A stretch of 64,000 bases of DNA, taken from Fusarium oxysporum f. sp. lycopersici 4287 (lineage: Eukaryota > Ascomycota > Sordariomycetes > Hypocreales > Nectriaceae). The stretch covers positions 5,152,853-5,216,852 of the forward strand of contig NC_030987.1 in assembly GCF_000149955.1 (NCBI RefSeq), given 5' to 3'. Under the pieces are notes generated by a model. The model was not told where the DNA came from. It ran no database searches and saw nothing but the letters and a program-made list of their open reading frames with translations. Of this stretch, positions 21,490-32,669 are shown piece after piece; the stretch's first letter is position 1; each line of letters starts with the position of its first letter. Both the position numbers and the translations under genes were made by a program.

Positions 21490-22008
21490 CTAAAAATTCC
21501 TTCGAGTACAAGAGAAAAAAGGACACAATAAACTTTTTGCACCTGAAAATCTGACAAAAATCCTATAATCTAAGTTTAGGACTCCAAACCTTAATTTGAA
21601 TCCCGAAGTTGAGTGGGGAACCGTCAGTTCTTCCAGCACATATTCAACAATTTCGTACTTTACAAAGAGGGTAGACAGATGCTCCTCAGTAGAGCGAAAT
21701 GTGGTTTTGAGATAGTCAACCAAAAGGCCCAAGTGATTCTGGATTCCCTCATCTTCATCCTCAATGCCTTTAGAGTGACGAGACTTCAGGGCATTTTAAT
21801 CTTCTCTGCTTCCTGCTGGTACCGCCTCAAGTGATGTGTTAGGGTTTTGAACGGCATCCATCTGGTGCTTGTTCCAGCCCTGTAATCGATCCCCCAACTT
21901 GCCAAGGTCATGCACAGTCTGGTGAATGTGGTTGCGGTCACTCCAGAGCTCGTCAATCTGGTCGACCTCACATATACTGTACAAATTTCGCTTACAGCTC
22001 CTCAACAT
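21490..22008 (-). pseudogene. unidentified decayed coding fragment
   Basis: On the minus strand one frame runs from 22008 to 21490 with a single TAA near 21796 (plausibly a former CAA). The first half is hydrophilic and helical (DLGKLGDRLQGWNKHQ); it recalls linker helices of fungal CorA-like or NACHT-type proteins, but I cannot assign a family. No complete start or end is visible. Low confidence that it is a gene; no function is proposed. Confidence 0.3.
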
Positions 22009-22084
22009 TCTGTCGTCCCAGACTGTCCCGTTGGAACTGTGTCAGGCCCTTCTGGCGAAGAATATCTAAATCACGAGCCATCCG

Positions 22085-22395
22085 ATTCGCGTAACCTTCC
22101 TTTGCAACCACTACTGAGGTATGACTCGCCAGAAGCCATATATGAAAGATATGTCGCTGCAAGAAGTGCGTAGTATGCGGCGCAGCCGGCTGGCAGCATT
22201 AAAACAAATCAGCAATATCGCAGGGCAATAGGGCTTCTACTTAGGTATGATAAGCAGAGCTATGAGTAGTGCCTGGACTACAAATAAATGTCTAAGCGCT
22301 GTATCACGTCAATAGGATTAAGAGAATAGATAAGAGAAGAGATGATGGCGTATTTGCATTAGAGTAAGGCGGAGGATGAATGCATCGAAGCCTAA
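22085..22395 (+). pseudogene. MULE transposase C-terminal module, isolated RIPed fragment
   Basis: Translation gives RYDSPEAIYERYVAARSA, then TNQQYRRAIGLLLRYDK and REEMMAYLH, interrupted by TAG/TAA codons where Trp or Gln stands in the equivalent part of the MULE-1 relic (6630-6903). Only the C-terminal end is present, on the plus strand and outside the inverted termini of the neighbouring MULE-2, so it is the remnant of a third MULE copy. Confidence 0.7.
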
Positions 22396-22636
22396 GTTGT
22401 TAAGATAGGAAAGAATCCTCTAGTAAATAAAAGAAGAGGCATGATAGAAATATGGCGAAAAGCAGAAACAGATAGTATAGAGCAAGAAACCTTATATATA
22501 GCAGAGGATAAGGCAGAACTTTGTATTGTTGTTAAACGGTAACTAGTTGGCTTGTGCTTTAAAAAAATTAGAAAACAGCATTACAACCTCAGACCCGTTG
22601 CTGGCCAATCGGGGCGACGATTACTGACATAATTTA

Positions 22637-25604
22637 GGCACCTAGGTAGGCGACCGTTACGTGCATATCCCCCTGTGTACTTAAGGGCTTTGCATATCCC
22701 CCTGTGCATATAATATCCTTATATAAGCTAAAGTCTAAGCTCGAAGAACAACTAAAAATTATTCCCTAATAGGTGTATTTTACACCTAGAAGCAAATAAC
22801 TAAAGGTTAAAGTACTATTTAATTACTTTGCGCGCATTTAAGGTTATCTTGCATTAATGCAATTAAAAAATCCAAAAACGAGGTAATAACAATAAAAGTA
22901 CTAATAATAAACTTAATTAATACAACCTTAGCTTTAATTAGATTTTATAATAGGGGTTCTAATTATTAAAATATGCCTGCCGTGCTTAACTAGTATGTAC
23001 TGCTGTGTTAATGCAGTCTTATATACCATTTTGCCCCTGATAAGGCCCCTCTTTAAGCCGTATCTGCTCTTTGAGAGCGGCATGCTCCTCTTTAGCCTCT
23101 TTAAAGTCAAGATATATATAAATCTCCTCTTAAGTCTAATCCCGTTTCCCTTTACCAATGCCTAGGTCATATTAACGATTCATTCGCTTCTAATTAAGGG
23201 CATATTTAACTGAGGATTTGGAGTATTTTGCAGGCAGACCTTTTAATTTCCTATATGCCTTATTATCCTTCTTAGCTCGTGGAGGCAAGGTAGCACGCCA
23301 CGCCTCTCGGGATGCTTTATAACGATTATAAATAGCCTTAGGAGTATCATACTAAGGAGGGCTTGGTTCTCTTGCCTGTAAAGGTGGTAATGAAAAAGTC
23401 AAAGGGGTAGTTGCAATATATATTGCTGTTTGTGTAGTTGTTGTTGTAGTTATTATAGCCGTAATAGTAGGGAATGGAACAGGCGGCCTAAGTGAAGGCG
23501 CTCGAGGAGGAGGCTTAAACGTAGGAGCAGGAGCAGGAGCAGTTATAGGAGGTAATCTTAGCTTATTATAACGAAGGGGATATGCCTTAGAAACTCTTAT
23601 ATGGGCCTCCATTGCTACACGCTGAGCATTTGGGAGGCTTCTGTTGCTGGGCCTGTTTCTTAACATGTTTAAATAAAGAAGGCTCTCTCTGTGTGCTTAT
23701 TGGTGGTGCTGATGGAAGAATCACCAGGCGATCGAATTGCCGATGAGGCTAGATAATAAGTTGAGGGCTTCCTATATGCTGATAACGCCAGTGTGAGTAA
23801 AAATGCGATATCTGTAGGCATTCTCCCTTTTTGTATATAGGCAAGATTATATGCGCATAAGGCAGGCCAGTAGTTCTTAAGAAAACTCCGGTACAAGCAG
23901 GCACCGTATGCAAAAGTCGTTTCTGCTAACTTTTAACTTTAAGGATAGCCTTATGTAATACCTAACCACGGATATTATTAAATAATATACCTGACTCCTA
24001 AATATTTGGCATAGTTGCCTGCTGCCTTGCTTGGTTTGCTTATAACTTAGAGAGCTAGTTAAGGATAACACGATTAATAACCCTCCAGGCCTTAAAGAAA
24101 TCAGCTTATAAGCTATTTATCTTAGATTTTACTAAGTGATAAATACCCTTATAGCATAAGGTAATATATTATTTAAAGTAAAGCTATTAGTCAGTCTATG
24201 CTCTTATAAACTTCTCTTTATAAGGATTAAGCCATATTATTATAATATAGCCTACTTCTATAAGATGGTTAGTCTTATAACGCTCCTTAAACTCTAGAAG
24301 TCTCTTATTATAAGTCTCCTCGGACTTTAAGTATGCAATCTCCTGCCATAGATGATAGAACTCCTTCCACTCTTCCATTCCCTCTGTATGATCTTTACCC
24401 TTTGTAAATGCTGGCATACAGTTACTAAGGACTGCCTTGTTAATATGCCAAATGCATAATAATAAGGTAGCCTTAGGGAAGCATGTAGATAAGGAGATTG
24501 CGTTTATAAGAGCCAGCTGACGATCTGTAAGTATTACAGAGGGAAGGCCAATACTATGCTCTTTAAATAAAGACCGTAATTAAGTAAGAGCCCAGTTAAA
24601 GTTAGCCTCTTCCTTTCCACTAAGGAAGGCAAATGCAACATAGAAGCTTCTTTGGCAAGCATTAATGCCAACTATATTAAGAAGAGGCATCTTATATTTG
24701 TTGGTCTTATATATGCAGTCTATAATAAGCACTTCTGGATATGATTTGAGGTATAAAAGTGAACGAGGATATGCAAAGATTATAGCTGTAACTACGCTAT
24801 TATTATCGAGGCATATCCGACTCCAGAATCCTTCACTATTTAGCTTATCAGCAAGGGCGTGTATATTACTTTGGCCTTTAGCAAGGGCTCTCTTTCCTAC
24901 TGCAATGCAGTTATAGATATCCTGCTGTATAGCAATGGTATCAGAGTGTTATCATAGATAAGACCTAATATTCCTTGGTGGAATCCCAGCATTAGAAAGG
25001 TCCTAGACTATTAACTGATCCTCCCGTGATAACTAACGAAGTAAGGGATATGCCCTTAGATCGAGGCTTGGTTCGTGATTATGTGTATAATATTAAAGCC
25101 CGTTACGATGCTTGAGGTGCCAAATACCTGTAATAAGATCCTCCTTTGCAAGAACAGAGAATTGGCAGTTTGTTCGGCGGGTTATAGTCCCCCGTGTCAT
25201 AGAAAGTTTAGGTATACGCCCTGCACCTCGATCACAGTTAAAATATATAATCCCTCTTCCATTATCTGTCTTCAGAGACCTTCCAATGACAAAGGCATAG
25301 CCTCGTGGCCCTGCCCAAACATTAATCGCTGTACAGATCTCCTCCCTGGAGCTATACTGACCTTCAGGGGGGAGAACATCATCAGTGAAGTGATAAGAAG
25401 CTTCAATTAAGGCCATGAGAGTTAATAATCAGTAGATTAAGTGTAATTAAAGGTTGGTAAGCTGTAAATTATAAAATGAGAAATAGCGGTGAGATTGCAA
25501 TGCTACATATCCAGCTTACATAAGGATATTACATGCACAGGGGGATGTGCGAAGCCCTTAAGTGCACAGGGGGATGTGCACGTAACGGTCGCCACCTAGG
25601 TGCC
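22637..25604 (-). mobile_element. MULE element 2, RIP-damaged, long terminal inverted repeats
   Basis: Inverted termini of about 93 bp (22637-22729 and 25513-25604) differ at a handful of C/T or G/A sites and one indel. Each contains a duplicated ATCCCCCTGTG block. The transposase relic lies between them on the minus strand. Flanking 9-mers (CATAATTTA, CATTTATTG) are only partly alike, so no target-site duplication is claimed. Confidence 0.85.
23000..25416 (-). pseudogene. MULE transposase, full-length but RIP-inactivated
   Basis: Starting at ATG 25416, the N-terminal FAR1-like segment (25416-25093) parallels that of MULE-1: FTDDVLPPEGQYSSREEIC and AGPRGYAFVIGRS. The catalytic region is retained: LIIDCIYKTNKY with the first Asp near 24716, and ILTDRQLAL with the second Asp near 24524, followed by CIWHINK, the C..H pair characteristic of MULEs. 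Later come a zinc-knuckle region and the C-terminal module (AIYNRYKASREAW, KLKGLPAKYSK, EEIYIYLDFKEAKEEH) near 23340-23050. Many TAG/TAA stops, few indels. Because it keeps the DDE core, it shows what MULE-1 has lost. Confidence 0.82.
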
Positions 25605-26490
25605 CATTTATTGGCCGCCCTAGCTATCGGACCTCCCTCCACGCAGTTTTACTGGGCGCCACCCTTGCCATTTACCCAAGATAACGCCACATTGATCTCT
25701 CGCGTTTTCTATTGGCCAATTTGTTTTATTAGTTGCTGTCACCTAACGATGCGCTGGAGTTAATACCCTTTATTTAACAGATTACGGCACTCTGTATATT
25801 TAGCTCGTGTCTATAAGCATGTAGCTTCTGAGTATTTTACTAACATATTCGGGTCATCTGGATATTCTGATTTATTGCAAGCCCATCGCTCTATGGCCTG
25901 TGAACCAAGTCTTGAGATGAACCTTGACTATATCTGCCACTAGGCTAACACAGACACGCTGAGGAGAAAGCCGAGCGGGCCTTTGGCTCGTTCTGAAGAG
26001 GCGAGCAACCCATCGAGTTAATAACCCCTCAGCAAGAATATTTCACTTTCTGTTCTAGACGCTTAACTTCAACTTCAACTCCGATTAAGTTTGAATACCT
26101 TTTGATGTACTGGCACCCCCTGTTTAGCTTGTTTAAGTCTTAGCCGACTTCTGGTCCCAGTTAAAGGCTTAAGTCAGCCAATCAGTATGATTAAAAGCTG
26201 CGTGTGAGGCTAATATATACGCACGGACTTACCTAAAAGAAGCTAGCAGCTTAAAAAGATACACGCCCAGTATTCAAACTTATTGCCCCCCATTGTAGAA
26301 CAATGGGATCTGTAACGAAGTCAAATAACCCATACCCCTGCAGGGACGAAAAGATATTCCATTGGTGACGAGCTCAATCCCGTGCCCCGCCCCATATAAC
26401 CCCGGTCATGACGATAATACAAAGCGTGGTACGGAAAGTTAGTTCAATGAAGCAATTTCGGCCAAAACACCATACAAATTATTTTGAAGC
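25605..26490. other. intergenic, nothing recognised
   Basis: Moderate GC content falling to AT-rich, no convincing reading frame, RNA gene or repeat in 886 bp. Confidence 0.6.
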
Positions 26491-26920
26491 AACGTCCCGC
26501 ACCCGTGAGTGCAACAAAACCAGGGTATGCAGTATTTACGCTTATACCTTAAATCTAGATTTACAAATAGTTCTCAGAACTCCGCGTCTAGCTCAAAACA
26601 GAAGAAACCCAATACATATTATGACCATATTATCAGCTATTAAACATAATTTTTTAAAAAAGGTTTCTATACTTATTTGTAATATTATTAAGAAAAAGTG
26701 TATTAGCACTGTATACCTCCCTGTATTTTATTATCTAATTAGTTTAAATATATAGAAAAAAAGGTTATATCTACTTTTATGTATACTAAACCAAAAAATA
26801 ATGCTTTTAAAAGGCGAAATAATGTTTTGGTAGACTTGAAGTATCTAGGGTAGTTTATTTTTAGCTGTACAGTATCGTGTTGCACTCGCTGGTATGTTGC
26901 ACTCACGGGTGGGGGACGTT
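26491..26920. mobile_element. small non-autonomous element with pogo-type ends (about 430 bp)
   Basis: Inverted repeats 26491-26515 and 26896-26920 match at 24 of 25 positions, with CCCGTGAGTGCAAC inside. A second copy of the GTTGCACTC subrepeat lies just inside the right end. If the element starts at ACGT, the right flank is TA and the left CA, compatible with a mutated TA target duplication. The interior is AT-rich without coding capacity. Confidence 0.6.
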
Positions 26921-26940
26921 AATCAATGAATTCTCCACCA

Positions 26941-27137
26941 ATTCTAGAAGAGATACATGTTATCAACACCTATGATTGACTTAGCTTTATTGGTACAGAC
27001 CGTATGCACAACCTCGACGAGACTGGAGTCCAAGAAGGGGAAACTATAGCTAGGCATAGTAGCTGGAACGGTCCTGACGAGCTCGTCAGAGAAGATACAG
27101 TCAGACGCTTCCGCTTGGATCTCGATATTAGAGACGA
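26941..27137 (+). pseudogene. possible pogo/Tc1-type transposase fragment, cut by gap
   Basis: A frame containing HNLDETGVQEGE resembles the NxDETGxQ block around the first acidic residue region of fungal pogo/Fot transposases, but the sequence after it does not follow the family and the contig ends at 27137. Weak call. Confidence 0.3.
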
Positions 27138-27237
27138 NNNNNNNNNNNNNNNNNNNNNNNNNNNNNNNNNNNNNNNNNNNNNNNNNNNNNNNNNNNNNNN
27201 NNNNNNNNNNNNNNNNNNNNNNNNNNNNNNNNNNNNN
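27138..27237. other. assembly gap (100 N)
   Basis: Exactly 100 N; flanks are not similar to each other. Confidence 0.99.
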
Positions 27238-27549
27238 ATGGAAATAGTCGAGTTACGTCAAAAATAAAAATAAAATAAGTTTATTTCATTACTTAAAATA
27301 AAAGAAGCTTAAAACAAAACAATTAGTATTATATATATTATTAAAGCTAATAACTTTAAGCAACTACTTCTGTATTTAAAGGCAGTAAGAAAGAATTTAA
27401 AAAAAGCTAATATAACAGTTTAACTTATTATCTATCTATTTAGTAAGATAGAGAATATATAGCTTATTAAACAGCTTAATTAGTACTTCAGTAAGAGTAT
27501 AGCTACTTAGCTTATTTTAATTAATGAGAGCTTATATATTATAGGTAAC
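27238..27549. other. AT-rich sequence, nothing recognised
   Basis: Strongly AT-rich, TA-dinucleotide-rich sequence, probably RIPed repeat. It borders the copia LTR. Confidence 0.6.
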
Positions 27550-27699
27550 TGTTAGACATTACGTGTATTCGGTTCATTGATGTGAATTGGTGTATTCATC
27601 TTGTGTTCTGTTGAAATCTACCCCTTAGAGGTTTTACCATTTCGGCTGTAATCTTAAAGTATCCCTGCTTGCACGTGAGACCCCAGCACCTGTTCAACA
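27550..27699 (-). repeat. copia 3' LTR (150 bp)
   Basis: TGTTAGACATT to CCTGTTCAACA; the same as 34971-35120 except for T/C at the fourth base. Left flank GTAAC does not match the flank of the other LTR (GGAGT), so the two LTRs may not be from one insertion as assembled. Confidence 0.92.
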
Positions 27700-27710
27700 C
27701 ACCCCCCCAG
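27700..27710 (-). other. polypurine tract of copia element
   Basis: On the minus strand CTGGGGGGGTG immediately precedes the 3' LTR, as expected for plus-strand priming. Confidence 0.7.
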
Positions 27711-27787
27711 ACTGGCCATCGTGGCTCAGTCTGTGCAGTCCGTATTCCTATTGTCAGGTTGGCCATCCTTCCGATCCCTTATTCGGC

Positions 27788-30700
27788 TCATCCATCAAGC
27801 TGTTCCTCTGCTCTGACAAAGTCCTCCGCAGTGAGCTCCTTGAACCTTCTCTCTTGAATCTTATCGTTAATATCCACTAGGCCAACCTGCATGACGAACT
27901 TCTGGAACTGCTGAGCGGGTAATGCCTTCGTGAGGCCGTCCGCAATCATCTCGGTGGTGGGAGTATGCCGGACCGAGATCCGGTTAGCGAGTGCTTCCTG
28001 GCGTAGCCAGTGGTTATGGATGTCGACGTGTCGAAGTTTGGTCTGCAGGAGCGCCACGTCGGAATTAATAAGCCGAATGGTCTGCGCGTTATCGCACTGA
28101 ATGATGATGCTTCTGTTGTCAAGGGTCACGCCGAGCTCGGTGATTAATCTGGAGATGAACATGGACTCCTTCGCAGCCTGCGCAAGTGCCAGCAACTCCG
28201 CCTCTGTTGTAGAGGTAGTCACGGTGTCCTGCTTGTTGGCGCGCCATCCAATAGTCCCTCCAAATAGCTTCATCACGTAGGCTTGCGAGCTCTTCCGATC
28301 GATTGTGTTGTCGGCAAAGGAAGCGTCACTGTACACATCAAAAGTGTCTGTTCCGCCGAGTTGTAGTGCAAGTGCCCTGGTGTTTTGCAGATACCGGAAT
28401 AGGTGGTCCAAGGCCTCATGGTGATCATCGCTCGGGTTCATGTTGAATCGACAAAGTCGAGAAACAGCAAAGGCAATATCGGGTCGAGTGATTACTGCCA
28501 GGTAGAGCACTGATCCGGTCTTGCGTTGATACTGCTGTATTGACGCTGTTGATGCGCGCTCTTCGTTCGGAAGAAGTTCTTTCGTGGTCATTGGAGTGAG
28601 GGAAGGCTTTCCCCCTTGAATCCTAAAATGACTAGTGATCTTATCCACGAATGACGATTGCGACAGCCAAATCAGACGTTGGTTTCGGTCGCGAATAATC
28701 TCAATTCCAAGAAACCACTGTAGCATATCTCCTCCAGAGAGTTGGTACTTTTCTCGAAGCTTGCCTATCGTCCATTCGACCGATCTTTGATTGGTCTTCT
28801 CGTAGGCAACAATGAGGTCGTCCACATAGAAGAATATCAATATTCCTCCTTTCGAGAGACAGCATGGCTCGTGAGGTACAGACTTGAACCCAATGTTCGT
28901 AAGGGTGGTGGTTAGTTCCTTTTGCCAAAGTAATGGTGACTGGCGCAAGCCGTATAGTGCTTTCTGAAGTTTGAGAACCAGGCCAGGCTTCCGGTAGCCT
29001 CCGGGCATCCGCATATAGACGTCCTGTTTCAGTTCAGCATTGACAAAGGCGTTGACGACATCATACTGGAGAAGTTCTAAATCAAAGCGAGCAGCTATAG
29101 CCATGAGTGTTCGGAAAGATCTGCCGGCAAGTGTGGATGCATAGGTATCCTCGTGTGTCGACTTGGCCTGTTGATCGCCTCGTACAACGAGCCGGGCCTT
29201 GCACTTGGTGAACCATCCGTGCTTGTCGAACTTGTATACATAAACCCACATGCAGTCCAGGAGTTCCTTGCCTGCGGCTTCTTCTCTCTGAACCTCACGC
29301 CAGGAGCGCATTTCTTTATGGCTTTCAAGATGAGTCTTTTCTGCCTCGCGGAATAGGTCACCTAGTGGATGGTTCTTGAGGTCTTTATGCCTTTTTGGCA
29401 ATATTGGCATGTCTCGCCGGTGTATTCGGCGTTGGCCGTCACCTAAATCTGTCAGCTTTGCAGATTGTGTTTTGCGATTGGGAGAATCCATCAGCTTAGT
29501 AGATTCCCCTCGACTTCCCGTAAACTGAGGTTCTCCGCTATCAGGGTGGCAGCTGGCCGAGCTCGCCTGCTTCTCGAGCTTCCGCTTACTCACCACCTTG
29601 CCATTCCAGGTCCCTTTCACAGATGCGAGTCGACCGGCATTAAATGCGGCCTCCCAGTAACTGCTCGGAGTTGAAATGACACGAGGGGCTCCATTTGCGC
29701 CGTCTCGTCCCGGGGAAGTGCCAGCGCTAGGTGGGACATGCACCATCTTCGCAGCTCGTAACTGAGGGGGGTTTTCCCCCTCCTTCCTCACGGGAGGTTC
29801 TCTGATAGTAGCGACCAGAAGGGCAGCAGGCCGTAGAGGGCAAGTCTCCGGGGTCAGGTAGGGAGTGAATCGAGCGGTCGTGTAGGGGTGATCAGTCCCG
29901 TCAGGCTCTTCTCGATTGCGATCTCCTACGACTAGTGTCCTGCCAGTCTCACCCTGCGTAATCGTGAGATCACGTTCAAACCCTCTATGTGGATAACTTG
30001 CAGCCTCCCGCTCAAACGCTAGTCCTTCAGGCAAGGCGCTTAATTCCTCGTCTTCTTCTTGGGTAGAAGCATCCAGATTGATGCTAGATCCCTGTGGGAC
30101 CTCTGCATCAGTGAGATGCTGAATAAGTTCTTCCTCGTTTAGTTCTTTTAAATCATCCTTGAGGTGTTGGACATCCCCAGAGAACGTCTCCTTCTCGTTG
30201 AAGATCACGTCTCTAGTGGAGATGACCTTGTTGGTCAACGGATTCCAGACCCTGTAGATGTTTGTCGAGTTATACCCGACCAGGTATCCTATCCACCCTC
30301 GGGGATTGAGTCGTTGTCGCCGATTCTTCTTTTTCAAAGCATCGGTCGTCATCGCAAAGGCTTTACAGCCATACACGCGTAGGTGTGTTTGATCGGGCTT
30401 ACGCTCCGTGACAACCACGCCGTCCCTAAAGGCAAAGTAAGTGTAGAAACGCTCATATGGCGTCTTCCAATTGTAGATATACTTGGGTGTCCTATTGTAT
30501 AGGTATACGGCAGCGCGCCAGATCTCAACCCAAAGGAACGAAGGCAGCTTTGCTCCAGCTCTCATTGCACGAGCTTTCTCCTTGATCACACCCCCCGAGC
30601 GCTCTGCGCCGCCATTTTGACTTTGGGCATATGGCGCGGAGGGCTCTAGGCGCATCCCGTTTTTGATACTGAGGAAGTCACTTACCTGGTGACTATCCGG

Positions 30701-31616
30701 GATCTCGTTATCACACTCGATGACTTCGGGCCTACACTGGAGTTGTCGCTCTAGTGTTCTGAGTAGATGCTCAAGTGCACCGATAAGCGTTGGTGCAGTT
30801 CGATCGGGAAGATAATAGTCCCAGATATAGCCAGAGTAACGGTCGGTAACCCAGCATAGCTGAAGTGTAGCCTGGATCCCCACTCATGTCGTGGAAATCA
30901 ATAGTGAGTCGGATTCCAGCCTTCTCGGGTGGAACTCGTCTTTGTCGACGGACTTGGCGCTTCACCTTCGCCATTCCACAAGCATCACACTCAACCGTGG
31001 AGATCCCTCTGATCTTCACCCCCCGAGATTGGCCCACGAGGTGCTTGAGTGCTTCAGGCCCTGGGTGTCCAAGTCGAAGGTGCCAAAAGGTTTCGTCTCC
31101 ACTGCGAGGAGGGCGTTTAGTCCACGAATCATACTGTTTCCGTTTGGCTAGGAATGCCGCTGCCGTTGTTGATTTGTCGATATACTCCAGTACGTACTGG
31201 TCGAAATGATCCGTCAATGTGCAGAGGATTGAATCATCTTTCCTGCGGATTTGGTTGCTGTTCCCTTTGGTATCCCAGTAGTAGCCCCTTTTCCGCAACT
31301 GGCGGTATGACACAATATTGCACGCAAAGTTTATGCAATGAGCTACATCTTGCAATCTGAGAAGAGAGGGTCCTTGAGGTCCTCGAACGCGAATATCCAC
31401 GTTCCCGTACCCGTGAATGGCCACTGGTGACTCCCCTGCGTAGACGAAGTCTCCAGACGGCGCCGGTCGGTAGTTGAGGAACCTGCATACTTCATTGAAG
31501 ATATGGATTGTCGATCCAGAGTCAAGGATGGCAGAATGTCTGAGAGGGTAGGGGGCACAGTTGAAGGCTGCGATAAAGTTGTGCATCACTAGGTAGCTTG
31601 CCTTGACGTGTGCCAT
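27788..31616 (-). pseudogene. pol: copia Pol (protease, integrase, RT, RNase H), one frameshift
   Basis: From ATG 31616: aspartic protease HSAILDSGSTIHIF (residues about 27-40), GAG-pre-integrase zinc region (FWHLRLGHPG to CDACGMAK), and integrase starting IDFHDMSGDPG. Near 30870 one extra C (TAACCCAGC versus TGACCAGC in the copy at 32878) throws the frame. The second frame (30883-27788, 1031 residues) continues with integrase D and E positions (ECDNEIPDSHQ, QNGGAERSGG), RT with FYVDDL near residue 685 and RNase H (VYSDASFADN near 848; TEAELLALAQ). Copia order (integrase before RT) is clear. Apart from the indel the frame is clean, so sequencing error is as likely as real inactivation. Confidence 0.9.
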
Positions 31617-31628
31617 ACCCCGCCCAAG

Positions 31629-32254
31629 TCACTCGTCCTGAGTGGTTCTGTCTCTACTTTTGGACAATCGTTTGACTTCCTCCACCAAACCAGTATCGTT
31701 CTTGAGACGGTCGTTTATTAATCGTTGTATCGCTTGGTTGGGCTCCCATCTTCGGCTTTCTGGGCTGGGAATAAGTACCAGCAGCCTCTCCAGTCATGGA
31801 AACCCAAACATCCTCGACAAGTAGGGCCGTCCGGGTTCGGATTGACGGTCGTCTCTGCTCGTTTTCGTTTTGTTGATACTCCTCTTCCGCCGCCTCGTGC
31901 TCTACGCCCACGGCCTTGGCCTCGCGTATCTCGATGTGCATAGGATGTTTCGTCCGTCGCCCAATCTGAGGCGTCTCCTTGGACTTCAATAGTGTCATTA
32001 TCGCGGTCTGTGATTTCAGGTCTGTCGTTCCTGGATGCAGCGCCGTATGTGGCTGCGAATGCGCCTCTCTTGATTCCTGACGGCCTTCCGCTAGCGTTGG
32101 CCATTTTGGCTTCGTATCGAATGTCGGCAGCGACCTCTCGATAGTTGAGGGAATTGTTGAGGATTTGAGGGCGTCGGTGTTGTCGGAAAGTAGATGCCCA
32201 GCTGGGGAGGACGTGATACATTGCTCGGTTCAGGTCTTCCGCCCAGATTCGAAA
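31629..32254 (-). pseudogene. gag: copia Gag, C-terminal part, frameshifted
   Basis: Homologous to residues about 215-413 of the intact Gag at 33657-34898. One C is missing near 31750 (CCCATCTTC versus CCCATCCTTC), which splits the zinc-knuckle end (CRGCLGFHDWRGC) from its tail. It ends with the same TGA, in frame with pol, as the other copy. At 32254 homology stops abruptly. Confidence 0.8.
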
Positions 32255-32407
32255 GATTTGGACGCCGTAATTGAGGATATCTTTAGTTAGTATGCGATTT
32301 GCAATAAGTAGAAAAAGATGAAGTGGATGCGATCTAAATCGTCGTGTCCTTTGCGTGATATTTGCAAGTTGTTAGGTCAAGAATGATTTTGCTTTTTCCT
32401 CTCCCTG
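32255..32407. other. non-homologous block replacing part of copia gag
   Basis: Where the intact copy has about 141 bp of gag (34276-34416), this copy has 153 bp of unrelated, AT-richer sequence. Homology resumes at GTCGAAGGCG. No repeat structure identified in it. Confidence 0.7.
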
Positions 32408-32544
32408 GTCGAAGGCGTTCGTTGTATACCACTCCAGATCTTCGTAGCTCCTGATACCACTTGTCTAATCGGTCTCCCGTGACGCAGGATGTTTTCTGAT
32501 ACGTGGCCGAGACCGTCTTGAGGACAAACTCGACCAGCTTCTGC

Positions 32545-32644
32545 NNNNNNNNNNNNNNNNNNNNNNNNNNNNNNNNNNNNNNNNNNNNNNNNNNNNNNNN
32601 NNNNNNNNNNNNNNNNNNNNNNNNNNNNNNNNNNNNNNNNNNNN
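32545..32644. other. assembly gap (100 N)
   Basis: Exactly 100 N with near-identical sequence on both sides (30641-32544 and 32670-34553). Confidence 0.99.
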
Positions 32645-32669
32645 GTGAAAGGGTCGGCAGTAGGGACGA

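Larger units (their letters stand above)
27550..32544 (-). mobile_element. Ty1/copia LTR retrotransposon, left contig part
   Basis: Minus-strand element. The 3' LTR (27550-27699) and pol (27788-31616) are followed by the end of gag up to a gap. Sequence 30641-32544 reappears at 32670-34553 at about 97-98 percent by eye, apart from one replaced block (32255-32407). Together with 32670-35120 it makes one element of about 5.5 kb. Not RIPed; damage consists of one-base indels. Confidence 0.88.

Noticed and set aside
22628..25613. 9-bp target-site duplication for MULE-2 (CATAATTTA/CATTTATTG)
   Set aside because: Only 5 of 9 positions agree; not distinguishable from chance in AT-rich DNA.
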